Under the pieces are notes generated by a model that ran no database searches, was not told where the DNA came from, and saw nothing but the letters and a program-made list of their open reading frames with translations. Shown here in pieces: positions 1-6,422 of a stretch of 9,473 bases of DNA. The stretch is from Thermoleophilia bacterium. Lineage in GTDB: Bacteria > Actinomycetota > Thermoleophilia > Gaiellales > SKUG01. A program made the translations under genes and the position numbers. Location of the stretch: contig JAGQUL010000085.1 of NCBI GenBank assembly GCA_020438525.1, forward strand, positions 1-9,473. The letters are read 5' to 3'. Numbering within the stretch: the first letter of the stretch is position 1; the number at the start of each line of letters is the position of its first letter.

Positions 1-1
1 C

Positions 2-256
2 GCGAGCGCTCGGCCGTCGACCGGCGGCGGCGGTGCGCCGGCGGCGGGTGGCATTCCGCGCGCCACGACTGCTCCTGCGTCGCGGCCGCCCGCGGCGGTT
101 CCGTCGGGATCGATCCCGACCCGCCCGGACGTCCCGAACTCCACCGGGGGTAGCGGCAACGTCGCGGGAGGCGGTCCCCAGGCCTCGTCCGGCGGCGGCA
201 CGGCCAATGCCGGATGCACCTGGATGGTCATGGACGGCGTGTCCATGTGCATGTGA
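2..256 (+). CDS. C-terminal end of an Ala/Gly/Pro/Ser-rich protein (partial, 5' end outside window)
   Basis: The frame starting at base 2 is open to a TGA at 254-256 and gives 84 residues that begin before the window. The segment is almost entirely low-complexity, with Gly runs and Ala, Pro, Ser and Thr. It ends in a more ordinary short tail, GCTWMVMDGVSMCM, which contains two cysteines and four methionines. No family is recognised. A disordered, Pro/Ala-rich stretch of this kind is typical of linkers or tails of secreted or membrane-anchored actinobacterial proteins, but no signal peptide or domain is visible, so this is inference. A TrmA-family methyltransferase gene follows about 40 nt later on the same strand. 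It appears to have its own promoter. The reading frame is supported mainly by the non-random, disorder-type composition and the stop just before the next promoter. GC-rich DNA can also produce such open frames by chance. Confidence 0.55.
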   Translation, partial: ASARPSTGGGGAPAAGGIPRATTAPASRPPAAVPSGSIPTRPDVPNSTGGSGNVAGGGPQASSGGGTANAGCTWMVMDGVSMCM

Positions 257-283
257 CCTGACGAGCCTCGCGCCGCGGCGATG

Positions 284-296
284 TACCATGCGCGAA
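284..296 (+). promoter_or_regulatory. -10 box for a probable leaderless methyltransferase transcript
   Basis: TACCAT at 284-289 fits the TANNNT -10 consensus. Six bases separate it from the ATG at 296, so the A of that ATG sits at the expected transcription start. There is no Shine-Dalgarno sequence before either candidate ATG (281 or 296). A weak -35-like CTGACG lies at 258-263, with a long 20-nt spacer. A perfect 10-bp palindrome (271-280) occupies the spacer. The box supports leaderless translation from 296 rather than 281. Confidence 0.5.
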
Positions 297-1816
297 TGTC
301 CAAGCGCGCGAACTCCCCAGTCCGATCCGGCGATGTCGTCGAGGTCACCGTCGATCGCCTCGCCCAGGGCGGGCGCGGGGTGGCCCGCTACGAGGGCTTC
401 GTGCTGTTCGTCGGGCGGGCCCTGCCCGGCGATCGCGTGCGCGCACGCGTGACGCGCGTGAAGCGGTCGTTCGCCGAGGCGGTCACGCAGGAGCTGCTCG
501 AGCCCGGTCCTGATTCGATCACGCCGCCGTGTCCGTACGTCGGCACGTGTGGCGGCTGCCCGTGGCAGCGTCTGGACTACGCAGCGCAGGCGCGTGTCAA
601 GGAGTCCCAGGTCCGGGAGGCGATCGAGCGGATCGGCGGCGTGGAAAGCCCCCCGATGCAGCCGATCCTTGCCGCGGACGAGACGTTCGGCTACCGCAAC
701 AAGGTCGAGTACACGTTCGACCAGGACCCCGAGACCGGCATCGTCAGCGCAGGGTTCCACAAGGCGGGATCCTGGGAGGAGATCGTGCCCGTGGATCCGT
801 GCCTGATCGCCGACCAGCGAGGCGTGCCGGCCCAGCGCACCGTGGTCGCATGGGCGAATCGGCATGGCCTGGCGGTCTACGATCGCGACGCGCAGAGCGG
901 CCTGCTGCGCGCGCTGGTCGTGCGGGTGGGGCACGCGACCGGCGAGGTGCAGGTGCACCTGGTGACCGGCCCGACCAAGAACGGGCTGCCGCGCATGGCG
1001 GAGCTCGTCGACGACCTCGAGGCGGAGGTCCCCGGGCTGGTCGGCGTGCTGCACTCGCAGACCGACAGCCGGGCAGAGGTCGCGTTCGGCGACGATCCGC
1101 CCGAGGTGCTCTGGGGTCGCGACTGGTTCGAGGAAGTGCTCGGGGGCAAGCAGCTGCGCGTGCGCTCCAACTCGTTCCTGCAGACCAACACGGCGATGGC
1201 GAATCGACTGTACGACCTCGTGCTCGAGGTGGCTGCGCCCACGCCCGACGACGTCGCCTACGACCTGTACTGCGGGCTCGGCTCGATCACGCTCTCGCTC
1301 GCACCGCACGTCCGCGAGATCGTGGGGGTCGAGGTCGTCGACGAGGCGATCGAGTGCGCGAAGGAGAACGCCGCGCTCAACGGCATCGAGAACGTCGACT
1401 GGCAGGTCGGGAACGTGCGTCCGATCCTCAAGTTCGCGAAGGGTGTATGGCCGGATCCGACGCTCGTCGTGGTGGACCCGCCACGATCCGGGCTCGTGCC
1501 GAAGGTCGTCCGTCGGGTCTGTGAAGCGAAGCCGGACCGCATCGTCTACGTCAGCTGCAATCCGACGACGTTCGCGGGGAACCTGCCGATGTTCCGCGAA
1601 CACGGCTACGAGCTGACCTACGTCCGACCGGTCGACCAGTTCCCGCACACGTCGCACTGCGAGCTCGTGGCGAAGCTCGAGCCGATCGAGGGCTTCGTGC
1701 CGCCTCGCGAGGAGGACATCGTCTACGGCCGATCCAAGCAGGACCGCCGCGCCAGGAAGGCCGATGCTGCGGCCGCCCTCGACCAGACCGACGCGAGCGA
1801 CGAGCCGACGGCCTGA
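296..1816 (+). CDS. rlmD: TrmA/RlmD-family RNA uracil-C5 methyltransferase with 4Fe-4S cluster
   Basis: This is a SAM-dependent enzyme that methylates C5 of a uridine in RNA, and it is 506 residues long from ATG 296. An N-terminal TRAM (RNA-binding) domain covers about residues 10-70. The iron-sulphur ligands are Cys79, Cys85 and Cys88 (C-x5-C-x2-C) with Cys169 (DPCLI). The methyltransferase domain has SNSFLQTN at 291-298, SAM motif I YDLYCGLGS at 322-330, DPPRSG at 394-399, the nucleophile Cys421 in SCNPTT, and the HTSHCE segment ending in Glu456, which is the usual catalytic base. All key residues are present, so the enzyme should be active. Whether the target is 23S rRNA U1939 (RlmD), U747 (RlmC/RlmCD) or tRNA U54 cannot be read from the sequence; the symbol follows the usual label for this subfamily. 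The last ~40 residues are a charged tail. An in-frame ATG at 281 would add five residues but lacks support. Confidence 0.93.
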   Translation: MSKRANSPVRSGDVVEVTVDRLAQGGRGVARYEGFVLFVGRALPGDRVRARVTRVKRSFAEAVTQELLEPGPDSITPPCPYVGTCGGCPWQRLDYAAQARVKESQVREAIERIGGVESPPMQPILAADETFGYRNKVEYTFDQDPETGIVSAGFHKAGSWEEIVPVDPCLIADQRGVPAQRTVVAWANRHGLAVYDRDAQSGLLRALVVRVGHATGEVQVHLVTGPTKNGLPRMAELVDDLEAEVPGLVGVLHSQTDSRAEVAFGDDPPEVLWGRDWFEEVLGGKQLRVRSNSFLQTNTAMANRLYDLVLEVAAPTPDDVAYDLYCGLGSITLSLAPHVREIVGVEVVDEAIECAKENAALNGIENVDWQVGNVRPILKFAKGVWPDPTLVVVDPPRSGLVPKVVRRVCEAKPDRIVYVSCNPTTFAGNLPMFREHGYELTYVRPVDQFPHTSHCELVAKLEPIEGFVPPREEDIVYGRSKQDRRARKADAAAALDQTDASDEPTA

Positions 1817-1824
1817 CCTGCGGC

Positions 1825-1828
1825 GAGG
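1825..1828 (+). promoter_or_regulatory. Shine-Dalgarno GAGG that sets the GTG start at 1836
   Basis: GAGG lies seven bases before GTG 1836. It favours this GTG over the in-frame ATG at 1764, which would overlap the methyltransferase gene by 53 nt and add 24 Arg-rich residues in front of the FAD-binding fold. Confidence 0.6.
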
Positions 1829-1835
1829 CCGAGGC

Positions 1836-3044
1836 GTGAACGTCTCGAATCCATCGACCGACCGCGTGGTCGTGGTCGGTGCCGGTCCTGCCGGCATGGC
1901 GACCGCGATCGAGCTGGCGCAGCGTGGCGTGCCGAGCGTCGTGCTCGAGAAGCGCGGCGCGGTTGCGACCCGCGAGCCGCTGTTCAACGTGGTGCCCGCG
2001 CTCGCAGATCGGCTCGCAGCGCTCGACCCCGACGGCTCGTTGACGCGGCTGCTGGTTCCGACCGACGCGATGCATGGAGTGGACAAGGCGTCCGGGGCCC
2101 GACGCTCACGAACCTTCGACGGCCCGCTCGCACCGGATCCGACGCGCTCGCGCGGCGACATGGAGTCGCTGCTGCGGGGATCGGGGTCCCCCGAGGCAAC
2201 GGACGCGGATCGTCGTCGCTGGTCTATGGTCGGAATCGGGGACCTGGAGAACGGCCTGCGCGAGCTGGCTCGAACGAAGCACGCGGACCTGATCGAGCTG
2301 CGCACCGACGCCGGCGTCGAGTCGATACGCCAGGGCGACGGGTTCGCGGAGGCCGTGCTCGCACCGACGACGGACGGAGCCGTGCGCGACGCGGTACGTG
2401 GGGCGTTCCTGATCGACGCGTCCGGACGCGACCTGCTCGGGGGACCGCGCACCACGTATCCCGAGCAGGGCTGGTGGCTCGGCACGCGCCTGCAGGCACC
2501 CGCCGACGGCGCGCACGCGACTCTCAAGCTGCGCGATCGCACGGTGTCGCCGCAGCACTCGACGATCAAGCTGCCGTCGGCCGACCGCACGATCGTGTGG
2601 ACCCAGGTCGACCGGCCTCCCACCGAGATTCCACCGGACGAGGCACGGTCGATCCTGCAGGAACGTGCCCGCGACGTGGGCATCGACTCGCAGCTCCCGC
2701 AGGACGCACCGATCATGCCGGTGACGGTCCAGCTGTGGACGAGCGACGAGCCCGCCCGCGGCCGCGTGCTCAAGGTGGGCGACTCGGTGCGTGCGCCGTA
2801 CTTCATGACGTCGACCGGTGCGGCGACCGCGCTCGTGCATGACGTGCCGCGAGCGGTCGACGCGATCATGGCCGTGCGAGACGGGGCCGACCTGTCGACG
2901 ACCGTCGGCGGCTACGCCGATGCGGTGCGCAGCGCCAACGAGGCGCTCGTCGCACAGGTTCGCCCCACCCTGCTCGGCGACCTGGGGATCCGGCCCGGCG
3001 ACGCCGGCGCGCCGATCGCTTCGGACCAGCCGCCAGCCGGTTGA
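1836..3044 (+). CDS. FAD-dependent oxidoreductase (flavin monooxygenase/geranylgeranyl-reductase-like fold)
   Basis: The predicted protein is 402 residues from GTG 1836. The N-terminal strand VVVVGAGPAG (residues 11-20) is a textbook Rossmann dinucleotide-binding motif. Glu38 at the end of the second strand is positioned to bind the FAD ribose. The middle motif IDASGRD (193-199) and the second flavin motif KVGDSVRAPYF (313-323), followed by TSTGAATAL, correspond to the DG and GD motifs of the glutathione-reductase-like flavoprotein superfamily that includes aromatic hydroxylases, halogenases and geranylgeranyl reductases. The substrate is not identifiable, and there is no signal peptide or C-terminal membrane anchor. 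The gene lies 19 nt after the methyltransferase stop with its own Shine-Dalgarno, so co-transcription is likely. No functional link to the methyltransferase is apparent. Its stop codon directly abuts that of the convergent permease gene. Confidence 0.85.
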   Translation: MNVSNPSTDRVVVVGAGPAGMATAIELAQRGVPSVVLEKRGAVATREPLFNVVPALADRLAALDPDGSLTRLLVPTDAMHGVDKASGARRSRTFDGPLAPDPTRSRGDMESLLRGSGSPEATDADRRRWSMVGIGDLENGLRELARTKHADLIELRTDAGVESIRQGDGFAEAVLAPTTDGAVRDAVRGAFLIDASGRDLLGGPRTTYPEQGWWLGTRLQAPADGAHATLKLRDRTVSPQHSTIKLPSADRTIVWTQVDRPPTEIPPDEARSILQERARDVGIDSQLPQDAPIMPVTVQLWTSDEPARGRVLKVGDSVRAPYFMTSTGAATALVHDVPRAVDAIMAVRDGADLSTTVGGYADAVRSANEALVAQVRPTLLGDLGIRPGDAGAPIASDQPPAG

Positions 3045-3824
3045 TCAGCCGCCCGCGCGCTCGGCGCTGCGGACGCCGCCGAGCGCCCACCACGTCAGCA
3101 GCAGGATCATCGAGATCGCGGCGACGATCGCGATGAACACGCCCTCGGTGCTCCCGACGAGCAGGTTGCGACCAGCGGTCATCACATAGCCGATCGGGTT
3201 CGCGCTCGCCACTGCGTGCAGCCACCCCTGGAGCAGCGCGAGCGGCACGTACACGGGTGCGAGGAAGATCGCGATGAACATCGGGATCTGCATCGCCGGG
3301 CCGAGCTGCGGGTCGCGCGCGCGAAACATCACGCCTGCGGCCCAGAGCGTGCCGACGATGCTCATCGACCACGACAGCAGGTACAGGCCGACCACCTCGA
3401 CGGGCGTGCTCGCGCTCATGTCGAGGCCGACGGTGAACGCCACCGTGGTGACCACGCCGCTCATGATCGCTGCCCGCACGAACGTGGACAGGATGTATCC
3501 GAACAGGATCGCGCGGCGATCGGAGACCGCGAGCATGAGGCGCCGCGCAAAGCCGGTCTGGAACTCCGCCGCGATCGTGAAACCCGTCGCCAGTCCGCCG
3601 AACAGGCAGGTCTGCAGCAGCGAGAACACGAAGATCCAGGTCGTGTAGCTGGCGGGGTAGTCGAACCCGGGAACGTTGCCGATTCGGCCGAGCGACCCGG
3701 CGAACCCCGTGAAGAAGATCAGCGGGAAGATGAACGTCGGCATGAAGTTCGCCGGTACCTTGATCCACTTGTACAGGTGGCGTCGCGCGATCGCGACCGA
3801 TGCTGCGAGGAACTCGCCGTTCAT
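3045..3824 (-). CDS. ABC-2 type (DrrB-like) exporter permease, second subunit
   Basis: This 259-residue integral membrane protein starts at ATG 3824. Six hydrophobic segments are visible at about residues 26-44, 62-86, 107-135, 144-167, 177-199 and 228-249, the usual number for ABC-2 permeases. An N-terminal amphipathic stretch (RRHLYKWIKVP) precedes the first, and a short loop before the last segment carries the family's NPIGYVMTAGR pattern (209-219). Its ATG overlaps the TGA of the preceding permease gene (ATGA, 3821-3824), which points to translational coupling and a fixed subunit ratio. With the other permease it probably forms a heterodimeric pore driven by the ATPase encoded upstream. 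The substrate is unknown; DrrAB-type exporters handle drugs, lipids or other hydrophobic molecules. The gene ends at TGA 3047-3045, directly against the stop of the convergent oxidoreductase gene. Confidence 0.88.
   Translation of the reverse strand: MNGEFLAASVAIARRHLYKWIKVPANFMPTFIFPLIFFTGFAGSLGRIGNVPGFDYPASYTTWIFVFSLLQTCLFGGLATGFTIAAEFQTGFARRLMLAVSDRRAILFGYILSTFVRAAIMSGVVTTVAFTVGLDMSASTPVEVVGLYLLSWSMSIVGTLWAAGVMFRARDPQLGPAMQIPMFIAIFLAPVYVPLALLQGWLHAVASANPIGYVMTAGRNLLVGSTEGVFIAIVAAISMILLLTWWALGGVRSAERAGG
3057..3086 (+). terminator. Candidate hairpin terminator of the oxidoreductase unit, inside the convergent permease gene
   Basis: GCGCTCGGCG (3057-3066) and CGCCGAGCGC (3077-3086) form a perfect 10-bp GC-rich stem with a 10-nt loop, starting 13 nt after the oxidoreductase stop. 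No T-run follows. The hairpin lies wholly within codons for the last residues of the opposing permease (about 247-256), so it could also be a coding coincidence. Confidence 0.4.
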
Positions 3825-4663
3825 GCCCGTGCCATCCTTCGTCGCAGGGCACGCGCACAGCCGAACGCCCCGATCACCGAGATCACCGCGAGCACCGCGA
3901 CGCACTCGCCGAGCACGCGGCCGTCCCAGCCGGTGATGATCAGGCTGCGCATTCCGTCGACCATGTACGACACCGGATTGATGCGCGTGATCGCCCGGAA
4001 CCAGTCCGCCTGGATCAGCTCGCGCGGCATGTTCACCGTGGACAGGAACAGTGACGCGAACAGCAGCGGGAAGATGCCCTGCAGCGCCTCGCTCTCGCCG
4101 GAGCGCAGGGCGATCCAGGCACCGATCGTGGCGAACGCGAACGCCGTCCACGCAGCGATTCCCAGCAACGTCAGGATGCCCAGCCAGCCTGCGTGGAAGT
4201 TCACGCCGAACACGAGCCCGATCGTGATGTACACGATCGCGGAGGCGATCGCGATCGCGATCGCGCCGCTGATCTGGGCGATCACGAGCGCTCCCGCGCG
4301 CATCGGCGTGAGCGCGAGCCGGTCCAGGAATCCGGATTCGATGTCGCGCACGAGGCCGAGACCGGCGCCGGAGGTCGCGAACAGCGCCGCCTGCATGAAG
4401 GTCAGCACGAGGATGAAGTCGAGGAACCGGCTCGTGGGAAACCCGGGGATCTCGGTCGCCTTCTGGAGCGCGGACGAGTTGATCGTGATCAGCATGAGCG
4501 GCATCACGATGCCCGGCATGTAGCCCGCGGGGGAGCTGAACGCGCCACGGATCGAGCGGCGTGCGAGCAGCACGACCTGGTGCGGCAGCGAGGTGCCGGT
4601 GGCGTGGGGGTTGACCACGCCCCGGGCCGCGCCGGTCTCCGCGATCGTCACGGCAGGACTCAT
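3821..4663 (-). CDS. ABC-2 type (DrrB-like) exporter permease, first subunit
   Basis: This 280-residue membrane protein starts at ATG 4663, which overlaps the TGA of the ATPase gene (4662-4660) in an ATGA arrangement. About 30 polar residues lead into six hydrophobic segments near 46-63, 82-104, 123-152, 159-186, 195-211 and 252-270. The stretch NMPRELIQADWFRAITRINP (211-230), followed by VSYMVDGMRSL, is the typical extracytoplasmic signature of ABC-2 permeases. The third segment contains an unusual Ala-Ile repeat (AIAIAIAS, 134-141), encoded by a short GCGATC tandem repeat. The protein is similar in architecture to the next permease but clearly different in sequence, so the pair looks like an old duplication forming a heterodimer. 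The transported substrate cannot be inferred. Confidence 0.9.
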   Translation of the reverse strand: MSPAVTIAETGAARGVVNPHATGTSLPHQVVLLARRSIRGAFSSPAGYMPGIVMPLMLITINSSALQKATEIPGFPTSRFLDFILVLTFMQAALFATSGAGLGLVRDIESGFLDRLALTPMRAGALVIAQISGAIAIAIASAIVYITIGLVFGVNFHAGWLGILTLLGIAAWTAFAFATIGAWIALRSGESEALQGIFPLLFASLFLSTVNMPRELIQADWFRAITRINPVSYMVDGMRSLIITGWDGRVLGECVAVLAVISVIGAFGCARALRRRMARA

Positions 4664-5652
4664 GCGACGGGCTCCGCCTCGGCCTCCTGGGCTGCTCCTT
4701 CGAGGGAGCGTCCGGTCTGTTCGAGGAACACGTCGTCGAGCGTCGGCTCGTGCTGGCGCACCTCGAGGATCTGCAGGCCTGCCTCGTCGATGGCTCGCAC
4801 GATCGGCACGAGGCTGCGCCGGTCGTCGCCCAGCCGGATCGCGACGGATCCCGGAACGAGCGGCGGGACTGGTTCCCCAAACGCCGAGAGCACGCCGGGC
4901 AGCGCAGCTCGATCGGAGTCGTCGCACGGCGTGACCTCGACGGTCGGCGCACCGATGGTGGCCTTGAGCTCGCGTGGCGTGCCCTCCGCGACGATCGTGC
5001 CGTTGTCGATGATGCCCACGCGATCGGCGAGCACGTCGGCCTCCTCGAGGTACTGCGTGGTGAGAAACACGGTCACGCCCTCGTCGCGGGCCAGTCGTCG
5101 CACCTCTTCCCAGAGCGCGGTGCGGCTCTGCGGATCGAGGCCGGTGGTGGGCTCGTCGAGGAACAGCACGCGCGGCTCGTGCACGAGCGCGAGCGCCAGG
5201 TCGAGGCGACGCTGCATGCCGCCCGAGTAGCCGCCGACCTTGCGATCGGCGGCGTCCTCGAGGCCGACGCGGGCGAGCAGCTCGTCGGCGCGGTCGCGTG
5301 CCCGCGCGCCGGTGATGCCCTGGAGCGAGGCGATCAGGTGCAGGTGCTCGCGCCCGGTGAGAAACTTGTCGAGGGCGACGGCCTGCAGTGCGGCACCGAT
5401 CGCCGTGCGGACCTTGTCGCCCTGCGTGGCGATGTCCCAGCCTGCGACGAGCGCGCGGCCGCTGGTCGGCGGCAGCAGCGTGACCAGCATGTTCACGGTC
5501 GTGGACTTGCCGGCGCCGTTCGGGCCGAGGAAGCCGTAGATCTCGCCTGGCGCGACGTCGAGGTCGATGCCGTCCACGGCGCGGGGCCCCTTGCTGAACT
5601 GCTTGACGAGGCCCCTGACCTCGATGCCGTTGTCGTCGCGCGGTGCATTCAT
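4660..5652 (-). CDS. ABC exporter ATP-binding protein, DrrA family
   Basis: This is the 330-residue ATPase that powers the two permeases encoded downstream. Walker A is GPNGAGKST (43-51), the Q-loop glutamine is Gln90, the signature is YSGGMQ (142-147), and Walker B plus D-loop is LFLDEPTTGLDP (163-174) with catalytic Glu167. The H-loop position reads TTQYLEEAD (198-206), with Gln200 in place of the usual histidine. This is a known hallmark of the DrrA (daunorubicin resistance) branch and not damage. The C-terminal domain ends in the family's LDDVFLEQTGRSLE (305-318), followed by an acidic Ala/Glu tail. ATG 5652 is preferred because the fold begins directly after it and a -10-like box precedes it. 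Drug resistance is possible, but many DrrA-like exporters move lipids or unknown compounds. Confidence 0.93.
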   Translation of the reverse strand: MNAPRDDNGIEVRGLVKQFSKGPRAVDGIDLDVAPGEIYGFLGPNGAGKSTTVNMLVTLLPPTSGRALVAGWDIATQGDKVRTAIGAALQAVALDKFLTGREHLHLIASLQGITGARARDRADELLARVGLEDAADRKVGGYSGGMQRRLDLALALVHEPRVLFLDEPTTGLDPQSRTALWEEVRRLARDEGVTVFLTTQYLEEADVLADRVGIIDNGTIVAEGTPRELKATIGAPTVEVTPCDDSDRAALPGVLSAFGEPVPPLVPGSVAIRLGDDRRSLVPIVRAIDEAGLQILEVRQHEPTLDDVFLEQTGRSLEGAAQEAEAEPVA

Positions 5653-5665
5653 CGGCGGAACGCTA
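5652..5665 (-). promoter_or_regulatory. -10-like box for a probable leaderless ABC exporter transcript
   Basis: TAGCGT on the - strand (5665-5660) fits TANNNT and lies seven bases before ATG 5652. No Shine-Dalgarno is present at a usable distance; the nearest AGGTG is 14 nt away. No convincing -35 box is seen. The box sits just after the stop of the upstream membrane protein gene (5672-5670), so the exporter may be transcribed both from here and by read-through. Confidence 0.42.
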
Positions 5666-5669
5666 GCAC

Positions 5670-6422
5670 CTAGGAGGCCGGTCCACGCGATGCGTCGCGT
5701 GCATCGCGAACGAGCGCGGGCAGCTGGACGACGAGGAACGCGACGCAGAGCATCGGCAGCGCCGGAATCGCGAGGTCGTCGAGCTCGAACACCGTGACGC
5801 TGGTAAGCATCAGGCCGCACCACATCGCGACCGCGGTCCTGCGCACCCCGAGCGACCAGCGGGTGGCGACGGCGATGAACAGCGCCAGGAACAGCACGTC
5901 GACGGTGCCGATTCGTCCGAATGCGGCGTATGGCGCGCCGGAGATCGGCGTGGCGATGGTGGGCCACTCGATCCAGCGAGGCTCCTCGCGCCCCTTGTCG
6001 ATCACGGCCTTGGTCACGCCGCGCGAGCTGTAGACGCTCCACGCGTCGGCCAGCGGGACGCAGACAGAGATCGGGAGCAGCCACCACGGCCGCTCCACCA
6101 CGCGGACGAAGGCCGCCCCTGCGAGGATCCCGAACCACGCCTTGGCGAGGTCGGCCGGCACGGGCAGTGCCGCGACGTTGCATGCCATCGCGACCGTGAA
6201 GGTTCCGGCGATGGCGAACGCGAGCCTGGTGCGGGGCGCGTGCCACCAGCTCGTCGCCTGTGCCGCGAGCCCGACGAGCAGCGCGAACCATGCTGCGTGG
6301 GTGGCGTAGATCGCGATCCGCAGCTGCGCCAGCGACTGCGGCCGGGGCAGGTGGGGTGCCACGAGCAGCATCGCGAGCATGAGCACGGTCAGCACCGCGC
6401 ACGTGCGAGCGGTGCGGCTCAG
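5670..6422 (-). CDS. Polytopic membrane protein, candidate presenilin/SPP-like (A22-type) aspartyl protease
   Basis: Counted from the proposed CTG start at 6422, the protein has 250 residues; a GTG at 6395 would give 241. About eight hydrophobic segments are visible: near 8-22, 34-55, 66-87, 93-108, 112-131, 174-190, 196-213 and 218-238. No annotated family is recognised with certainty. However, Asp126 (PLADAWSVY) in the fifth segment, Asp175 (GTVDVLFLALF) at the head of the sixth, and Pro220-Ala221-Leu222 at the head of the last reproduce the order YD, GxGD, PAL of GxGD-type intramembrane aspartyl proteases, with similar spacing (49 and 45 residues). Deviations are Ala for the Tyr before the first Asp, and Val for the Gly before the second. 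The gene follows the UDG-like gene without a gap and precedes the ABC exporter by 17 nt. That it is a coding membrane protein is solid; the protease assignment is inference. Confidence 0.8.
   Translation of the reverse strand: MSRTARTCAVLTVLMLAMLLVAPHLPRPQSLAQLRIAIYATHAAWFALLVGLAAQATSWWHAPRTRLAFAIAGTFTVAMACNVAALPVPADLAKAWFGILAGAAFVRVVERPWWLLPISVCVPLADAWSVYSSRGVTKAVIDKGREEPRWIEWPTIATPISGAPYAAFGRIGTVDVLFLALFIAVATRWSLGVRRTAVAMWCGLMLTSVTVFELDDLAIPALPMLCVAFLVVQLPALVRDARDASRGPAS

Noticed and set aside
271..280. Perfect palindrome CGCCGCGGCG upstream of the methyltransferase -10 box as an operator
   Set aside because: It is made only of G and C, and such palindromes are frequent by chance in this sequence. 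There is no second copy or other support.
1764..1835. Upstream in-frame ATG extending the FAD oxidoreductase by 24 residues
   Set aside because: It would overlap the methyltransferase gene and put an Arg-rich stretch before the FAD fold. GTG 1836 has a well-spaced GAGG.
4245..4265. GCGATC repeated three and a half times, resembling the cyanobacterial HIP1 octamer GCGATCGC
   Set aside because: It lies inside the first permease gene and encodes the Ala-Ile repeat of a membrane helix. It is isolated, and nothing else suggests a cyanobacterium.
3216..4523. Long + strand open frame opposite the two permease genes
   Set aside because: It is rich in Arg, Glu and His, as expected of an antisense shadow of GC-rich codons, has no family features, and lies over two clear ABC-2 permeases.
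5198..5203. Gln in place of the H-loop His of the ABC ATPase (around residue 200; codon position near 5055-5053) as a sign of inactivation
   Set aside because: TTQYLEEAD is the normal sequence of the DrrA branch, and all other ATPase motifs are intact.
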